DNA of 64,000 nucleotides from contig NZ_JADMLB010000016.1 of NCBI RefSeq assembly GCF_015482765.1, forward strand, positions 1 through 64,000, given 5' to 3'. This DNA comes from Halodesulfovibrio sp. (GTDB taxonomy: Bacteria; Desulfobacterota; Desulfovibrionia; Desulfovibrionales; Desulfovibrionaceae). Positions 7,328 to 15,249 of the stretch are shown in pieces. Both the position numbers and the translations under genes were made by a program. The stretch's first letter is position 1, and each line of letters opens with the position of its first letter. A model generated the notes under the pieces. The model worked only from the letters and a program-made list of their open reading frames with translations. It did no database searches and had not been told where the DNA came from.

Positions 7328-10300
7328 TTATGCTGCCTGTTCACGGATCTTGAACAGAATTACGTAAAGCGTCGGTACTACTAACAACGTCAATACGGTT
7401 GCGAAGGTCAAACCTGCCATAATCGTCACCGCCATGGACACAAAGAACGCGTCTCCAAGCAGAGGGAGCATGCCGAGTACAGTCGTACTTGCAGCCATCA
7501 TAACAGGACGAACACGACTTACAGAGGCATCAAGCACAGCTGTAAAAGGCTCTTTACCTTCGCGTATCTGCAGGTTGATTTCATCCAGCAATACAATTGC
7601 GTTTTTGATCAACATCCCCATCAGACTCAAGAAGCCGAGCAAAGCCATAAAGCCGAATGGCTGCCCTGCCGCAAGCAGTCCCCAGGCGACACCGATAATT
7701 GCCAGAGGTACTGTGAGCCAGATGATTAGCGGTTCACGCAAAGCGTTAAAAAGCGCAATGGTGATAATGATCATAAGCACAATGGTTGTCGGGATGGTTG
7801 CAAATAAACCAGCCTGCGCGTCTGTGGAGTCCTCATACTCACCGCCCCACTCCATTGTGTAGCCGGCAGGAAGTTTAATGGACTCAACCTGAGGACGCAT
7901 CTCTTCAAAAAGCGCTGTCGGTTGCCCGACCTTAGCTTCACACGAAACAGTAATCGTCAACTTACGGTTACGTCTGTGCAAGGCGTTATTTTTAAATTCA
8001 GTATGATATTCAGAGACAAGCTGTCCCAATGGAATCATGCTGTTAGAGACTTTACTGAACACCTGCACGGCATCCACAGTTCCAATATCAGAACGTTCTT
8101 TCTCTGGCGGACGAAGTACAATCGGCAGCAGTGTATCGCCATCGCGGTAGATACCTACAGACTGTCCTACGTATGCAGACTTTAACGCAGTCGCAATATC
8201 CGGACGGTCAAGACCGGCTCGGCGTACTGCCTGTTCATTAAGAACCGGAACAACAACTTTTGCTTTCTGACGCCAGTTGTCACGAATACCGCGTGCATTG
8301 CTGTTTGAGGCAAAAACATGTTGTGCTTCAAGAGAAAGCGCACGCAATACTTCCGGATCAGGGCCTGAGAAACGAACCTCAATCGGATCATCACGTCCTG
8401 GACCAAGACGTACCTTTTTGAATTTGAAAAATGCTTCAGGGAATGTCTGAGCGGCATAATTTCTGTATTCATCAATCATGGCCGGAACATCGTGGTAATC
8501 CTTGATAGTCACAACAATCTGGCCATAGTTCGGGTAATTCTGTTCCGGACTGTATACCAGCATAAAACGGGGAGCACCGGCACCAACAAAAGTCGTGGTA
8601 AATGTTACTCGCTCGTCTTCTGCCAATTTCTTTTCAAAGATTTTTAAGTCATCGCTAACAGCACTGATGTCGGAACCTTCAGGTTTCCACACATCAATAA
8701 AGAACTGCGGCTGCGTTGATGCCGGGAAGAACATTTGGTCAACGTACTTCATTGCATAGCCTGATGCGAACATAAGGACGAGCAAAGCACCTACAGTTAC
8801 CCAACGGAAGTTCAAACATGCACGCAAACAACGTCGGTACACACGGAACAACACGCTTCCGTATGGATCAGCATCAGCGTCTCCGTTCCCTTTATGCAGA
8901 AACATTTCACAGAACAGCGGTGTAATTGTTAGGGCTGTTACCCAACTGAGCATCAATGAAATCAACAACACCCAGAACAGAGATCCACAATATTCACCGG
9001 TGGAGTCAGAAGACAGACCGATAGCGGCGAAGGCTAGAACCGCAACAACGGTCGCACCGAGCAACGGCCACATATTTTGCGCAACTACAGCACGTGCAGC
9101 AGCAATCTTATCTTCACCCTGCTGTATTCGTATGAGCATACCTTCCGTGACAACAATGGCGTTATCCACCAGCATACCCAAAGCAATAATCAACGCACCC
9201 AGCGAAATTCGTTGCAGCTGAATATCCATCATCTTCATAAAGATGAAAGAACCACAAACCGTAATCAACAAGACAGTGCCGATAAGCAAACCGCTTCGCA
9301 GCCCCATGAATATCATCAGGATAACAACAACAATTGCTACAGCTTCCAGCAGACTAACAGCAAAACCGTCAACGGCTTTTGTTACATAGTCAGGTTGGAA
9401 GTACACCGGTTTAATCTGGAAACCGACAGGGGTTGATGCATCCAGCTCGGCCAGACGTTTTGTTACACGGTCTCCAAGATCAACAATGTTGCCGCCTGAG
9501 GCCAGCGAAATGCCGACAGCAAGAGCACGCGTGCCATCCTGTCGCATAATGTTTGTTGAAGGCTCAATATAACCACGGGTAATTTCAGCAAGGTCACGCA
9601 AGTAAACAAGTTTACCTGTACTTGTATCTGTAACGTAGATGTCGCCAAGCGCATCTACAGACGTAATCCCCCCAGACGGGTTGATGCGAATATATTCTGT
9701 TCCCACATGCACATTGCCTGCATCGGAAACAAGGTTACGTTGTTGCAGCGCCTCGATAATAGATTGTGTTGAAACACCAAGCTGACGTAGTCTCGCACGG
9801 GGGATCTCGACAAACACAGCCTCTTGCTGTTCACCCCAGACTGTAATCTTGGCAACATCAGGAATAAGCAGCAGCTCTTTACGCAAAAAGGTTACGTAAT
9901 CCTGTAGTTCCTTATATGAGTAACCATCTGCTGTAATAGAATATAAGATTCCGTATACATCACCAAAATCGTCTACTACTACAGAAGGATTAGCCCCCGG
10001 TGGCAACTGCCCCTGAGCATCACCAACCTTTCTTCGCAATTCATCCCACACCTGCGGCAAGGTTTCTTTATCGAAGCTGTCTTTAATTTCTACAGTGATG
10101 ATTGATTTGCCGGGAGTGGATACAGACGTTATCTTATCCAATTGTCCCAGCTGCTGAATAGCACTTTCCAGTCTATCCGTTACTTCTTCGGTTACTTCTT
10201 CTGCTGTAGCACCTGGGTACGTGGTGATGACCAAGGCTTCTTTAATGGTAAATTCAGGATCTTCTAAGCGTCCCATGGACTGATATGCGAACAGCCCGCC

Positions 10301-10369
10301 GACAATAAGTATCACGGTCATCGTAAGCGTTGTTACACGCCTACGGATCGCCCATTCTCCAAGACTCAT
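7328..10369 (-). CDS. RND-family efflux pump, inner-membrane subunit
   Basis: 1013 residues, the usual size for hydrophobe/amphiphile RND pumps of the AcrB superfamily. It begins MSLGEWAIRRRVTTLTMTVI, then shows the repeated halves of the fold: a first periplasmic loop of about 300 residues, six membrane segments, a second loop and six more. The fourth membrane segment has LGMLVDNAIVVTEGM, the place of the proton-relay aspartate. It would expel compounds from periplasm or inner membrane using the proton gradient, with the adaptor encoded five bases upstream. No outer-membrane channel gene is linked, so a TolC-type partner must be elsewhere. Control by the divergent sigma-54 activator is strongly suggested by the sites upstream of the adaptor. 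Confidence 0.93.
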   Translation of the reverse strand: MSLGEWAIRRRVTTLTMTVILIVGGLFAYQSMGRLEDPEFTIKEALVITTYPGATAEEVTEEVTDRLESAIQQLGQLDKITSVSTPGKSIITVEIKDSFDKETLPQVWDELRRKVGDAQGQLPPGANPSVVVDDFGDVYGILYSITADGYSYKELQDYVTFLRKELLLIPDVAKITVWGEQQEAVFVEIPRARLRQLGVSTQSIIEALQQRNLVSDAGNVHVGTEYIRINPSGGITSVDALGDIYVTDTSTGKLVYLRDLAEITRGYIEPSTNIMRQDGTRALAVGISLASGGNIVDLGDRVTKRLAELDASTPVGFQIKPVYFQPDYVTKAVDGFAVSLLEAVAIVVVILMIFMGLRSGLLIGTVLLITVCGSFIFMKMMDIQLQRISLGALIIALGMLVDNAIVVTEGMLIRIQQGEDKIAAARAVVAQNMWPLLGATVVAVLAFAAIGLSSDSTGEYCGSLFWVLLISLMLSWVTALTITPLFCEMFLHKGNGDADADPYGSVLFRVYRRCLRACLNFRWVTVGALLVLMFASGYAMKYVDQMFFPASTQPQFFIDVWKPEGSDISAVSDDLKIFEKKLAEDERVTFTTTFVGAGAPRFMLVYSPEQNYPNYGQIVVTIKDYHDVPAMIDEYRNYAAQTFPEAFFKFKKVRLGPGRDDPIEVRFSGPDPEVLRALSLEAQHVFASNSNARGIRDNWRQKAKVVVPVLNEQAVRRAGLDRPDIATALKSAYVGQSVGIYRDGDTLLPIVLRPPEKERSDIGTVDAVQVFSKVSNSMIPLGQLVSEYHTEFKNNALHRRNRKLTITVSCEAKVGQPTALFEEMRPQVESIKLPAGYTMEWGGEYEDSTDAQAGLFATIPTTIVLMIIITIALFNALREPLIIWLTVPLAIIGVAWGLLAAGQPFGFMALLGFLSLMGMLIKNAIVLLDEINLQIREGKEPFTAVLDASVSRVRPVMMAASTTVLGMLPLLGDAFFVSMAVTIMAGLTFATVLTLLVVPTLYVILFKIREQAA

Positions 10370-10374
10370 TACAG

Positions 10375-11505
10375 CTACTCTCCAATCTCACCCTGCAACA
10401 CACGCACAGGCTGTCCTTCTTTAAGGTAGTGCACACCTGCGGTAACAACCTGCATTCCGAAATCGAGTCCACTTTTAAGGATATACTGATCCTGAAGCAT
10501 GTCGCCCAATTCAACTGGAACACGCTTTACGGTGCTGTCGCTCTGAACAATCCAAACAAACGGAACATTCTCTTCATCAACAGCCACTGCATTTACCGGA
10601 ACACGAACCCCGTCCGATGCTGTTGAAGACTCACCCGGCAAAGAGGCTAACACCTCTGCTGTCATGCCGGAATAAATGCTCACACCTTCAGGCTGCGGTA
10701 CTTTTACGGTTACAGTGTATGTTCTAGTCTGCTCATTGGCGGTTGTTTCAAACTCTTTCAATGTTCCTTCGTACAGCTTGTCGGGCATGGCTGCAAAACG
10801 AACAGAAGGATTTTTCAACATATGGGCATTTGCTTGAAGAATAGCAATTACGAGTTCAGGTACTTCAACCTCAACATCAAGGCTTTTTACGTCGTCAATA
10901 CGGGCAATGTGCTGTTGTGCCTGTACGTTCTCAAAGTTCTTAACGTATGTTTTTGCCACGACACCATCAAAAGGTGCACGAAGTACTGTGTATGCTAAAT
11001 TAAGACGAGCCTGCTCACGCTGTTGTTCAAGCTGTTTTACCTGTGCGCGAGCATTTTCAAATGTGCTGTGTGCGCTGTCGTATGTTGCTTTTGATACAAT
11101 ATCATCCTTAAGCAACACAGAGTTACGCTTGTGGTTCAAAGCTGCTTCCTGCAAGGAAGCACGTGCACCAAGAAGCTGTGAATCAAGGGCACGAAGTTGG
11201 GTTTGAAAATCGCTGGTATCCAATGTTGCAATAACCTGCCCGCGCTTAACATGTTCGCCTGCCTTTACAAGCAGCTCACTAAGCTGACCGGAAACACGGA
11301 AACCAATTTCCGCTTTTTCACCGGCAACAACGGTTCCAGGAAATGCACGGGCAACAAAATCTTGTCTTCCGCTTACAACAATTGCTTTTACAGGTTTAGC
11401 AACGACGACCTCTTTTGAAACCCCTTCGCCGTTACAGCCTTGAAGGACAAAAAGAAACAGTCCTGCAAGGACAAAAATCAAACTCTTTACACTAACTTTT
11501 TCCAT
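10375..11505 (-). CDS. RND efflux periplasmic adaptor lipoprotein
   Basis: 376 residues from the ATG at 11505, which has GGGGAG about seven bases upstream; an earlier in-frame start at 11619 would add an unlikely N-terminus before the signal sequence. Residues 1-23 are a lipoprotein signal ending LFLFVLQGC, so the cysteine is lipidated and the protein anchored in the inner membrane. Then come the two halves of a lipoyl domain (GQVIATLDTSDF near 90 and LNLAYTVLRAPFDGVVAK near 170) flanking a helical hairpin, and a beta-barrel part: a membrane-fusion protein of the AcrA/MexA type. It bridges the RND pump to an outer-membrane channel. First gene of the two-gene efflux operon; its message would carry a leader of about 295 bases from the sigma-54 promoter. 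Confidence 0.93.
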   Translation of the reverse strand: MEKVSVKSLIFVLAGLFLFVLQGCNGEGVSKEVVVAKPVKAIVVSGRQDFVARAFPGTVVAGEKAEIGFRVSGQLSELLVKAGEHVKRGQVIATLDTSDFQTQLRALDSQLLGARASLQEAALNHKRNSVLLKDDIVSKATYDSAHSTFENARAQVKQLEQQREQARLNLAYTVLRAPFDGVVAKTYVKNFENVQAQQHIARIDDVKSLDVEVEVPELVIAILQANAHMLKNPSVRFAAMPDKLYEGTLKEFETTANEQTRTYTVTVKVPQPEGVSIYSGMTAEVLASLPGESSTASDGVRVPVNAVAVDEENVPFVWIVQSDSTVKRVPVELGDMLQDQYILKSGLDFGMQVVTAGVHYLKEGQPVRVLQGEIGE

Positions 11506-11811
11506 GAAATGCTCCCCAGCAATCCCGAAACATGCTCCTCGAAAGCCATGCTTCGTCATCATGTATTTTATACGGTAAGGGTAAAACAATATGGATCTGG
11601 TCATTCCATAGTGATTCAACCCTGATTAATTAAAAACTGCCGAAAGGTCTTTGGTTGGTAGGTCTATCCCGAATTCAAGCGTCGCGCATCCACCAATTTC
11701 CATAAAATGCATACAAAAATTTCTGGATACCAATCTAACGCTGAACTGTAGGAAAATTAGCCCAAAACGATAATGTGCTGTTTTAGTTGTTTCGGCAGCT
11801 CTGAATAGTTA

Positions 11812-11826
11812 GCAATCAGCATGCCA
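11812..11826 (-). promoter_or_regulatory. Sigma-54 promoter of the efflux operon
   Basis: Minus-strand TGGCATG-N4-TTGC, with GG (11825-11824) and GC (11813-11812) separated by exactly ten bases, matching the -24/-12 consensus at all key positions but one. Predicted start of transcription near 11800. It points toward the adaptor/pump genes. Confidence 0.8.
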
Positions 11827-11886
11827 AAGATAAAAGTTCCCTATTACAGACTGTTAAGGAAAATTGCATCTCACCACAGATAAAAA

Positions 11887-11951
11887 CTGTTGTATTTGAC
11901 AGCATAGCTGTTATATTTAACAGAACGATATTAATCTGTCATATACGACAG
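11887..11951. promoter_or_regulatory. Three 16-bp palindromic enhancer sites for the sigma-54 activator
   Basis: CTGTTGTATTTGACAG (11887-11902), CTGTTATATTTAACAG (11908-11923) and CTGTCATATACGACAG (11936-11951) share the form CTGT-N8-ACAG with a central TAT. Their centres lie about 95, 116 and 144 bases upstream of the predicted efflux transcription start, the usual place for enhancer sites of NtrC-type activators. The last ends 12 bases before the activator's own ATG, so occupancy should also repress that gene. Confidence 0.8.
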
Positions 11952-11963
11952 AGGGGAGCACGT

Positions 11964-13529
11964 ATGCCGCCGCATAACTTTTTTAGAAACGTAACCAAGA
12001 TTATTTGCTCAACACTTAATATTCAAAATGCAATTACGGATCTCTATAAGTATCTCTTGGAAAATCTCCCTGTTGATACCATCGCCTACTATATTTATGA
12101 GGATGAAAAACGCATTTTGCGGAACATCACCCTTTTGCGTGACGGAACACCCTCACCTATTGCAAACCTGACAATTACAGAAGAAATTCATGAACAAATC
12201 ATGCTGGACTCTGCTGATGAAGATATCCATGTTGCCTACATAAAAGATTCTGATGAAGGTGAAATATCAAGAGAAATAAGCAAACGACTCGGCATAACAA
12301 AATTTTCCGGAGTCATCTGCTACTTACGAATAGATGGGGAACTACTGGGTGTTGCAACGTTTGCCCGTACACAGGCCGATGCATTCTCGGAAGAAGAAAT
12401 TGCAACTCTGGCATCCTTGAATGATCCGCTTACCATTGGGCTGGTCAATGCCTTACGTTTTGATGAACTCAAGGCCGTAAAAGACCAACTCCAAGATGAT
12501 AACAAATTCCTTCAACGGGAACTTGCAAAAAAAGCAGGTGAAACAATTATCGGTGCGCGTACTGGACTTAAATCAAGTCTTAATATGCTCACACAGGTAG
12601 CGAATACTGATGTTCCAGTCATGCTCCTTGGCGAAACAGGTGTCGGTAAGGAAGTTCTGGCAAACGCCCTGCACCGTATGTCACCAAGACGCGACAAACC
12701 GTTTATTACGGTAAACTGTGGTGCGATTCCGGAGTCACTTGTAGACAGCGTCCTTTTCGGACATGAAAAAGGAGCATTTACAGGTGCAGTCCAACAACGC
12801 AAAGGTCGTTTTGAACGAGCTAATGGCGGCACACTGCTTCTTGATGAAATTGGTGAACTCCCTCTAGACGCACAGGTACGGTTACTCCGAGTGCTCCAGG
12901 AGAAAACTATTGAACGAGTGGGCGGCGATACCGAAATTGCCATTGATGCACGAATTGTCGCCGCAACGCATCGTGATCTTAAAAAGCTTGTTGATGAAGG
13001 CAAGTTTCGCGAAGACCTATGGTTCCGTCTCAGTGCATTTCCTGTAGTTATCCCTCCATTGCGAGAACGGCAGCAGGATATCCCACTCCTTCTGGCTCAC
13101 TTCTTAACAACATTCTCAGCAAAGCTTGGAGTTCAACAGCCGGCAGTTACCCCTGAAGGAATAGAGAATTTGACGAACTACCCTTGGCCGGGGAACGTGC
13201 GCGAAATGCACAACGTAGTAGAACGACAAATTATTATGAGCCAAGGCACCCCTCTTGATTTTTCTATATTGCGCTCACCGTCAAACTCAATAGAAAATGA
13301 TTTGCATCAAGGCGATCTGCCACCCGCCGCAACGCCGGTCTTGCTTACAGAACAAAACGCATTTCCTACGCTAGATGAAGTCACTAAAATGTATATTGAA
13401 AAGGCACTTCATCATTGTAACGGAAAAATTGAAGGCACCGATGGAGCAGCTCAATTGCTGGGAGTTAATGCTTCAACTCTTCGGCACAGAATGCGAAAGC
13501 TGAACATCGCATTTGGTAAAAAACGATAA
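11964..13529 (+). CDS. Sigma-54-dependent activator (GAF, AAA+, Fis-type HTH)
   Basis: 521 residues with NorR-like architecture. The N-terminal ~170 residues form a GAF-type sensory domain (FSGVICYLRIDGELLGVATF). The AAA+ domain shows Walker A GETGVGKE near 222, the sigma-54 contact loop GAFTGA near 272, Walker B LLLDEIGELP and the arginine-finger region. A Fis-type helix-turn-helix (GTDGAAQLLGVNASTLRHRM) closes the protein. There is no receiver domain, so the signal is a ligand bound by the GAF domain, not phosphorylation. GAGGGGAGCAC before the ATG is the ribosome-binding site. Its gene is divergent from the efflux operon and is immediately preceded by three palindromes, the likely binding sites. 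The ligand is unknown; nitric oxide, as in NorR, is only one possibility. Confidence 0.93.
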   Translation: MPPHNFFRNVTKIICSTLNIQNAITDLYKYLLENLPVDTIAYYIYEDEKRILRNITLLRDGTPSPIANLTITEEIHEQIMLDSADEDIHVAYIKDSDEGEISREISKRLGITKFSGVICYLRIDGELLGVATFARTQADAFSEEEIATLASLNDPLTIGLVNALRFDELKAVKDQLQDDNKFLQRELAKKAGETIIGARTGLKSSLNMLTQVANTDVPVMLLGETGVGKEVLANALHRMSPRRDKPFITVNCGAIPESLVDSVLFGHEKGAFTGAVQQRKGRFERANGGTLLLDEIGELPLDAQVRLLRVLQEKTIERVGGDTEIAIDARIVAATHRDLKKLVDEGKFREDLWFRLSAFPVVIPPLRERQQDIPLLLAHFLTTFSAKLGVQQPAVTPEGIENLTNYPWPGNVREMHNVVERQIIMSQGTPLDFSILRSPSNSIENDLHQGDLPPAATPVLLTEQNAFPTLDEVTKMYIEKALHHCNGKIEGTDGAAQLLGVNASTLRHRMRKLNIAFGKKR

Positions 13530-13533
13530 AAAA

Positions 13534-13561
13534 AGCCCCTCAAAAACTTGAGGGGCTTTTT
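13534..13561 (+). terminator. Rho-independent terminator of the activator gene
   Basis: Stem AGCCCCTCAA (13534-13543) / TTGAGGGGCT (13548-13557), four-base loop, followed by a U-run. Five bases after the stop codon. Confidence 0.93.
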
Positions 13562-13649
13562 ACGATGTCATGAATGAAAAACACAGATTGTTACAGCAAT
13601 CCGTTGTGCGAGAATTGCCGCTTTTTATCTGTCATACCTCATCCCAAAA

Positions 13650-14300
13650 CTATACGGTTTCGAGCTGGCGTAATATTTCTTCCGGTTCCATTCTGACGGT
13701 GTAGTCAGTATCGAGGAACGAATACAAGATGGTTCCGTCAGTATTCACAATGTACACAGCAGGAACTGGTAATTCCCATTTATCATTGCCGTTTGCTTTT
13801 TCCAAATCAAGATTAAAACTCTTGTAAACGTCGCGAAGAGCTTCATCGAAAGCAAAAACAATCCCAAATTGACGAGCTACATTGTTATCCGGATCAGTCA
13901 GGACTTCAAACGGAATTTCCTTCTTTTCCTCATCAGAAAGTGAATTGTCCGGAACTTCAGGCGAAATAGCAATTAACCGTGCTCCACGAGCTTCAATATC
14001 TTTTTGAACTTCGCGCAATGCCTTCAACTGAAGGTTGCAGTACGGTCACCATCCACCGCGATAAAAACAAATCACAACTCGATGTTCTTTTCGCAATGCT
14101 TCAAAGCTGACAGCCTCTCCCTGCACATTTTTCAACACAAAATCAGGAGCAACATCACCCGCTTTTTTTGCTCCATCAAGAATATCAGAGGCTTTCAGGT
14201 TCTCCGCAGATCGACTCATTACATCCTGTGCTGCCTGCGGTGCCATTTTCTTAAACTCATTCCTGCGCGCATCCAGTTTATCAGCTAATCGTTCAACCAT
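13650..14300 (-). CDS. Selenocysteine-containing AhpC/TSA peroxiredoxin-like protein
   Basis: Two frames of 84 and 131 residues are in the same phase and separated only by one TGA (14048-14046). Read as selenocysteine the product is 216 residues with the redox motif CFYRGGWUPYCNLQL; family members with cysteine here read GGWCPYC. The start is the ATG at 14300 with AGGGA upstream. Bases 14034-14021 (minus) can form CCUUC-AGUU-GAAGG, a hairpin 11 bases after the UGA, where bacterial SECIS elements sit. The protein is a thioredoxin-fold peroxiredoxin relative (SDILDGAKKAGDVAPDFVL at the domain entry) that would reduce peroxides or disulfides. It follows the HAD gene by 24 bases and ends without a clear terminator. 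Machinery genes (selA, selB, selC, selD) lie outside the window, so decoding is inferred. Confidence 0.88.
14021..14034 (-). promoter_or_regulatory. Putative bacterial SECIS hairpin
   Basis: CCTTCAGTTGAAGG read on the minus strand, starting 12 bases after the in-frame TGA. It folds as a five-pair stem with apical loop AGUU, about 17-20 bases from the UGA; bacterial SECIS loops sit at a comparable distance and carry a GU in the loop. Confidence 0.6.
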
Positions 14301-14324
14301 GTGTAATCCCTTTTTACTGTGTGT

Positions 14325-15155
14325 TTATATTGGGAGAATAACATTCCGACATCGCAACACGTCAAAAAGTTCTGTCAGTGTCTCGACCGTAAACGTCGGC
14401 TCAACGCCCCACGGATCAAAAATACTTGCTGAGGAACGACGAATCCAAACTGCTTGCAGTCCGGCTACACGCGCTCCTATTACATCAAATGGATTTGAAG
14501 AAATAAGCCATACAGTTTCAAGCTCCGGCTGTAGCAACAAACGATCGTCATCAGCATCATCCATTCCTGCTTCTACATAATGTAAACACTTCGATGGAGC
14601 AGACTCAAACAAAGCATCATGGGGTACTTCGCCACGTCCATCCGCATCACGATCTTTCGCACGCCAGCGCCCGATCTGCTCAACCATGTACATGTAGGCA
14701 ATCCGTGACGGTTTAAACACCTTCACGGCGTCAACACTAATGACATCCTGCAAATACGGCCGAACACCTGCATATGTTAATACAGATTCAACATCATCCT
14801 TTACGCCGTTGCTAAAGGCAAAACATGCTGCATCGGTTTCAGCGAATTTAGGGAGAGCTTCTGCTGCATCTGCAAAAGCCGGTAAAGAAAGGTAACGAAG
14901 AAAAAGCGCCTCTTTTTCATTGTCCGAAAAAGAAACACCAAATTCTTCGCATGTATACTCAAAGGCATAACGAGTACATTGAGAAAACGGCTGATACCAA
15001 CGCATCAACCCCATACGAAACGAGTACTCCAGCTGTTTATTCCGCCACTGCTTAGAAAACTGCGCAGTGCGTTCACCAAGTTTATGTTCAAGCAGTGTCT
15101 CAACGCCTGAAGTATCAACAAGGGTTCCGTATACATCAAAAACAAGTGTATGCAT
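14325..15155 (-). CDS. HAD-superfamily hydrolase, haloacid dehalogenase type II-like
   Basis: 276 residues. HAD motifs are in order: nucleophile motif LVFDVYGTLVDTSG at residues 4-17, second motif AFSNGVKDDVE near 117, lysine motif KVFKPS near 146 and the acidic motif region SSNPFDVIGARVAGLQAVW near 225, the SxNxxD variant typical of L-2-haloacid dehalogenases. A ~45-residue polar insert lies between the lysine and last motifs and is absent from standard type II enzymes of about 230 residues. GGAG five bases before the ATG. It probably shares a message with the downstream selenoprotein. Dehalogenation is the family activity, but phosphatase or other hydrolase activity is possible, and no halo-acid context is visible. 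Confidence 0.85.
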   Translation of the reverse strand: MHTLVFDVYGTLVDTSGVETLLEHKLGERTAQFSKQWRNKQLEYSFRMGLMRWYQPFSQCTRYAFEYTCEEFGVSFSDNEKEALFLRYLSLPAFADAAEALPKFAETDAACFAFSNGVKDDVESVLTYAGVRPYLQDVISVDAVKVFKPSRIAYMYMVEQIGRWRAKDRDADGRGEVPHDALFESAPSKCLHYVEAGMDDADDDRLLLQPELETVWLISSNPFDVIGARVAGLQAVWIRRSSASIFDPWGVEPTFTVETLTELFDVLRCRNVILPI

Positions 15156-15249
15156 CTTTGCTCCTGCTTCCGCCTAGCTTATTACTCTTACTAAAAAGAG
15201 TATCACAGGAAATTCTAACGCGCGATCCCTTTATCTCCTTTCACGAAAG

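Noticed and set aside
13650-14300. Frameshift or pseudogene reading of the peroxiredoxin-like locus
   Set aside because: Both halves are in the same phase with a single TGA at the redox residue and intact sequence on either side; selenocysteine explains this without any error.
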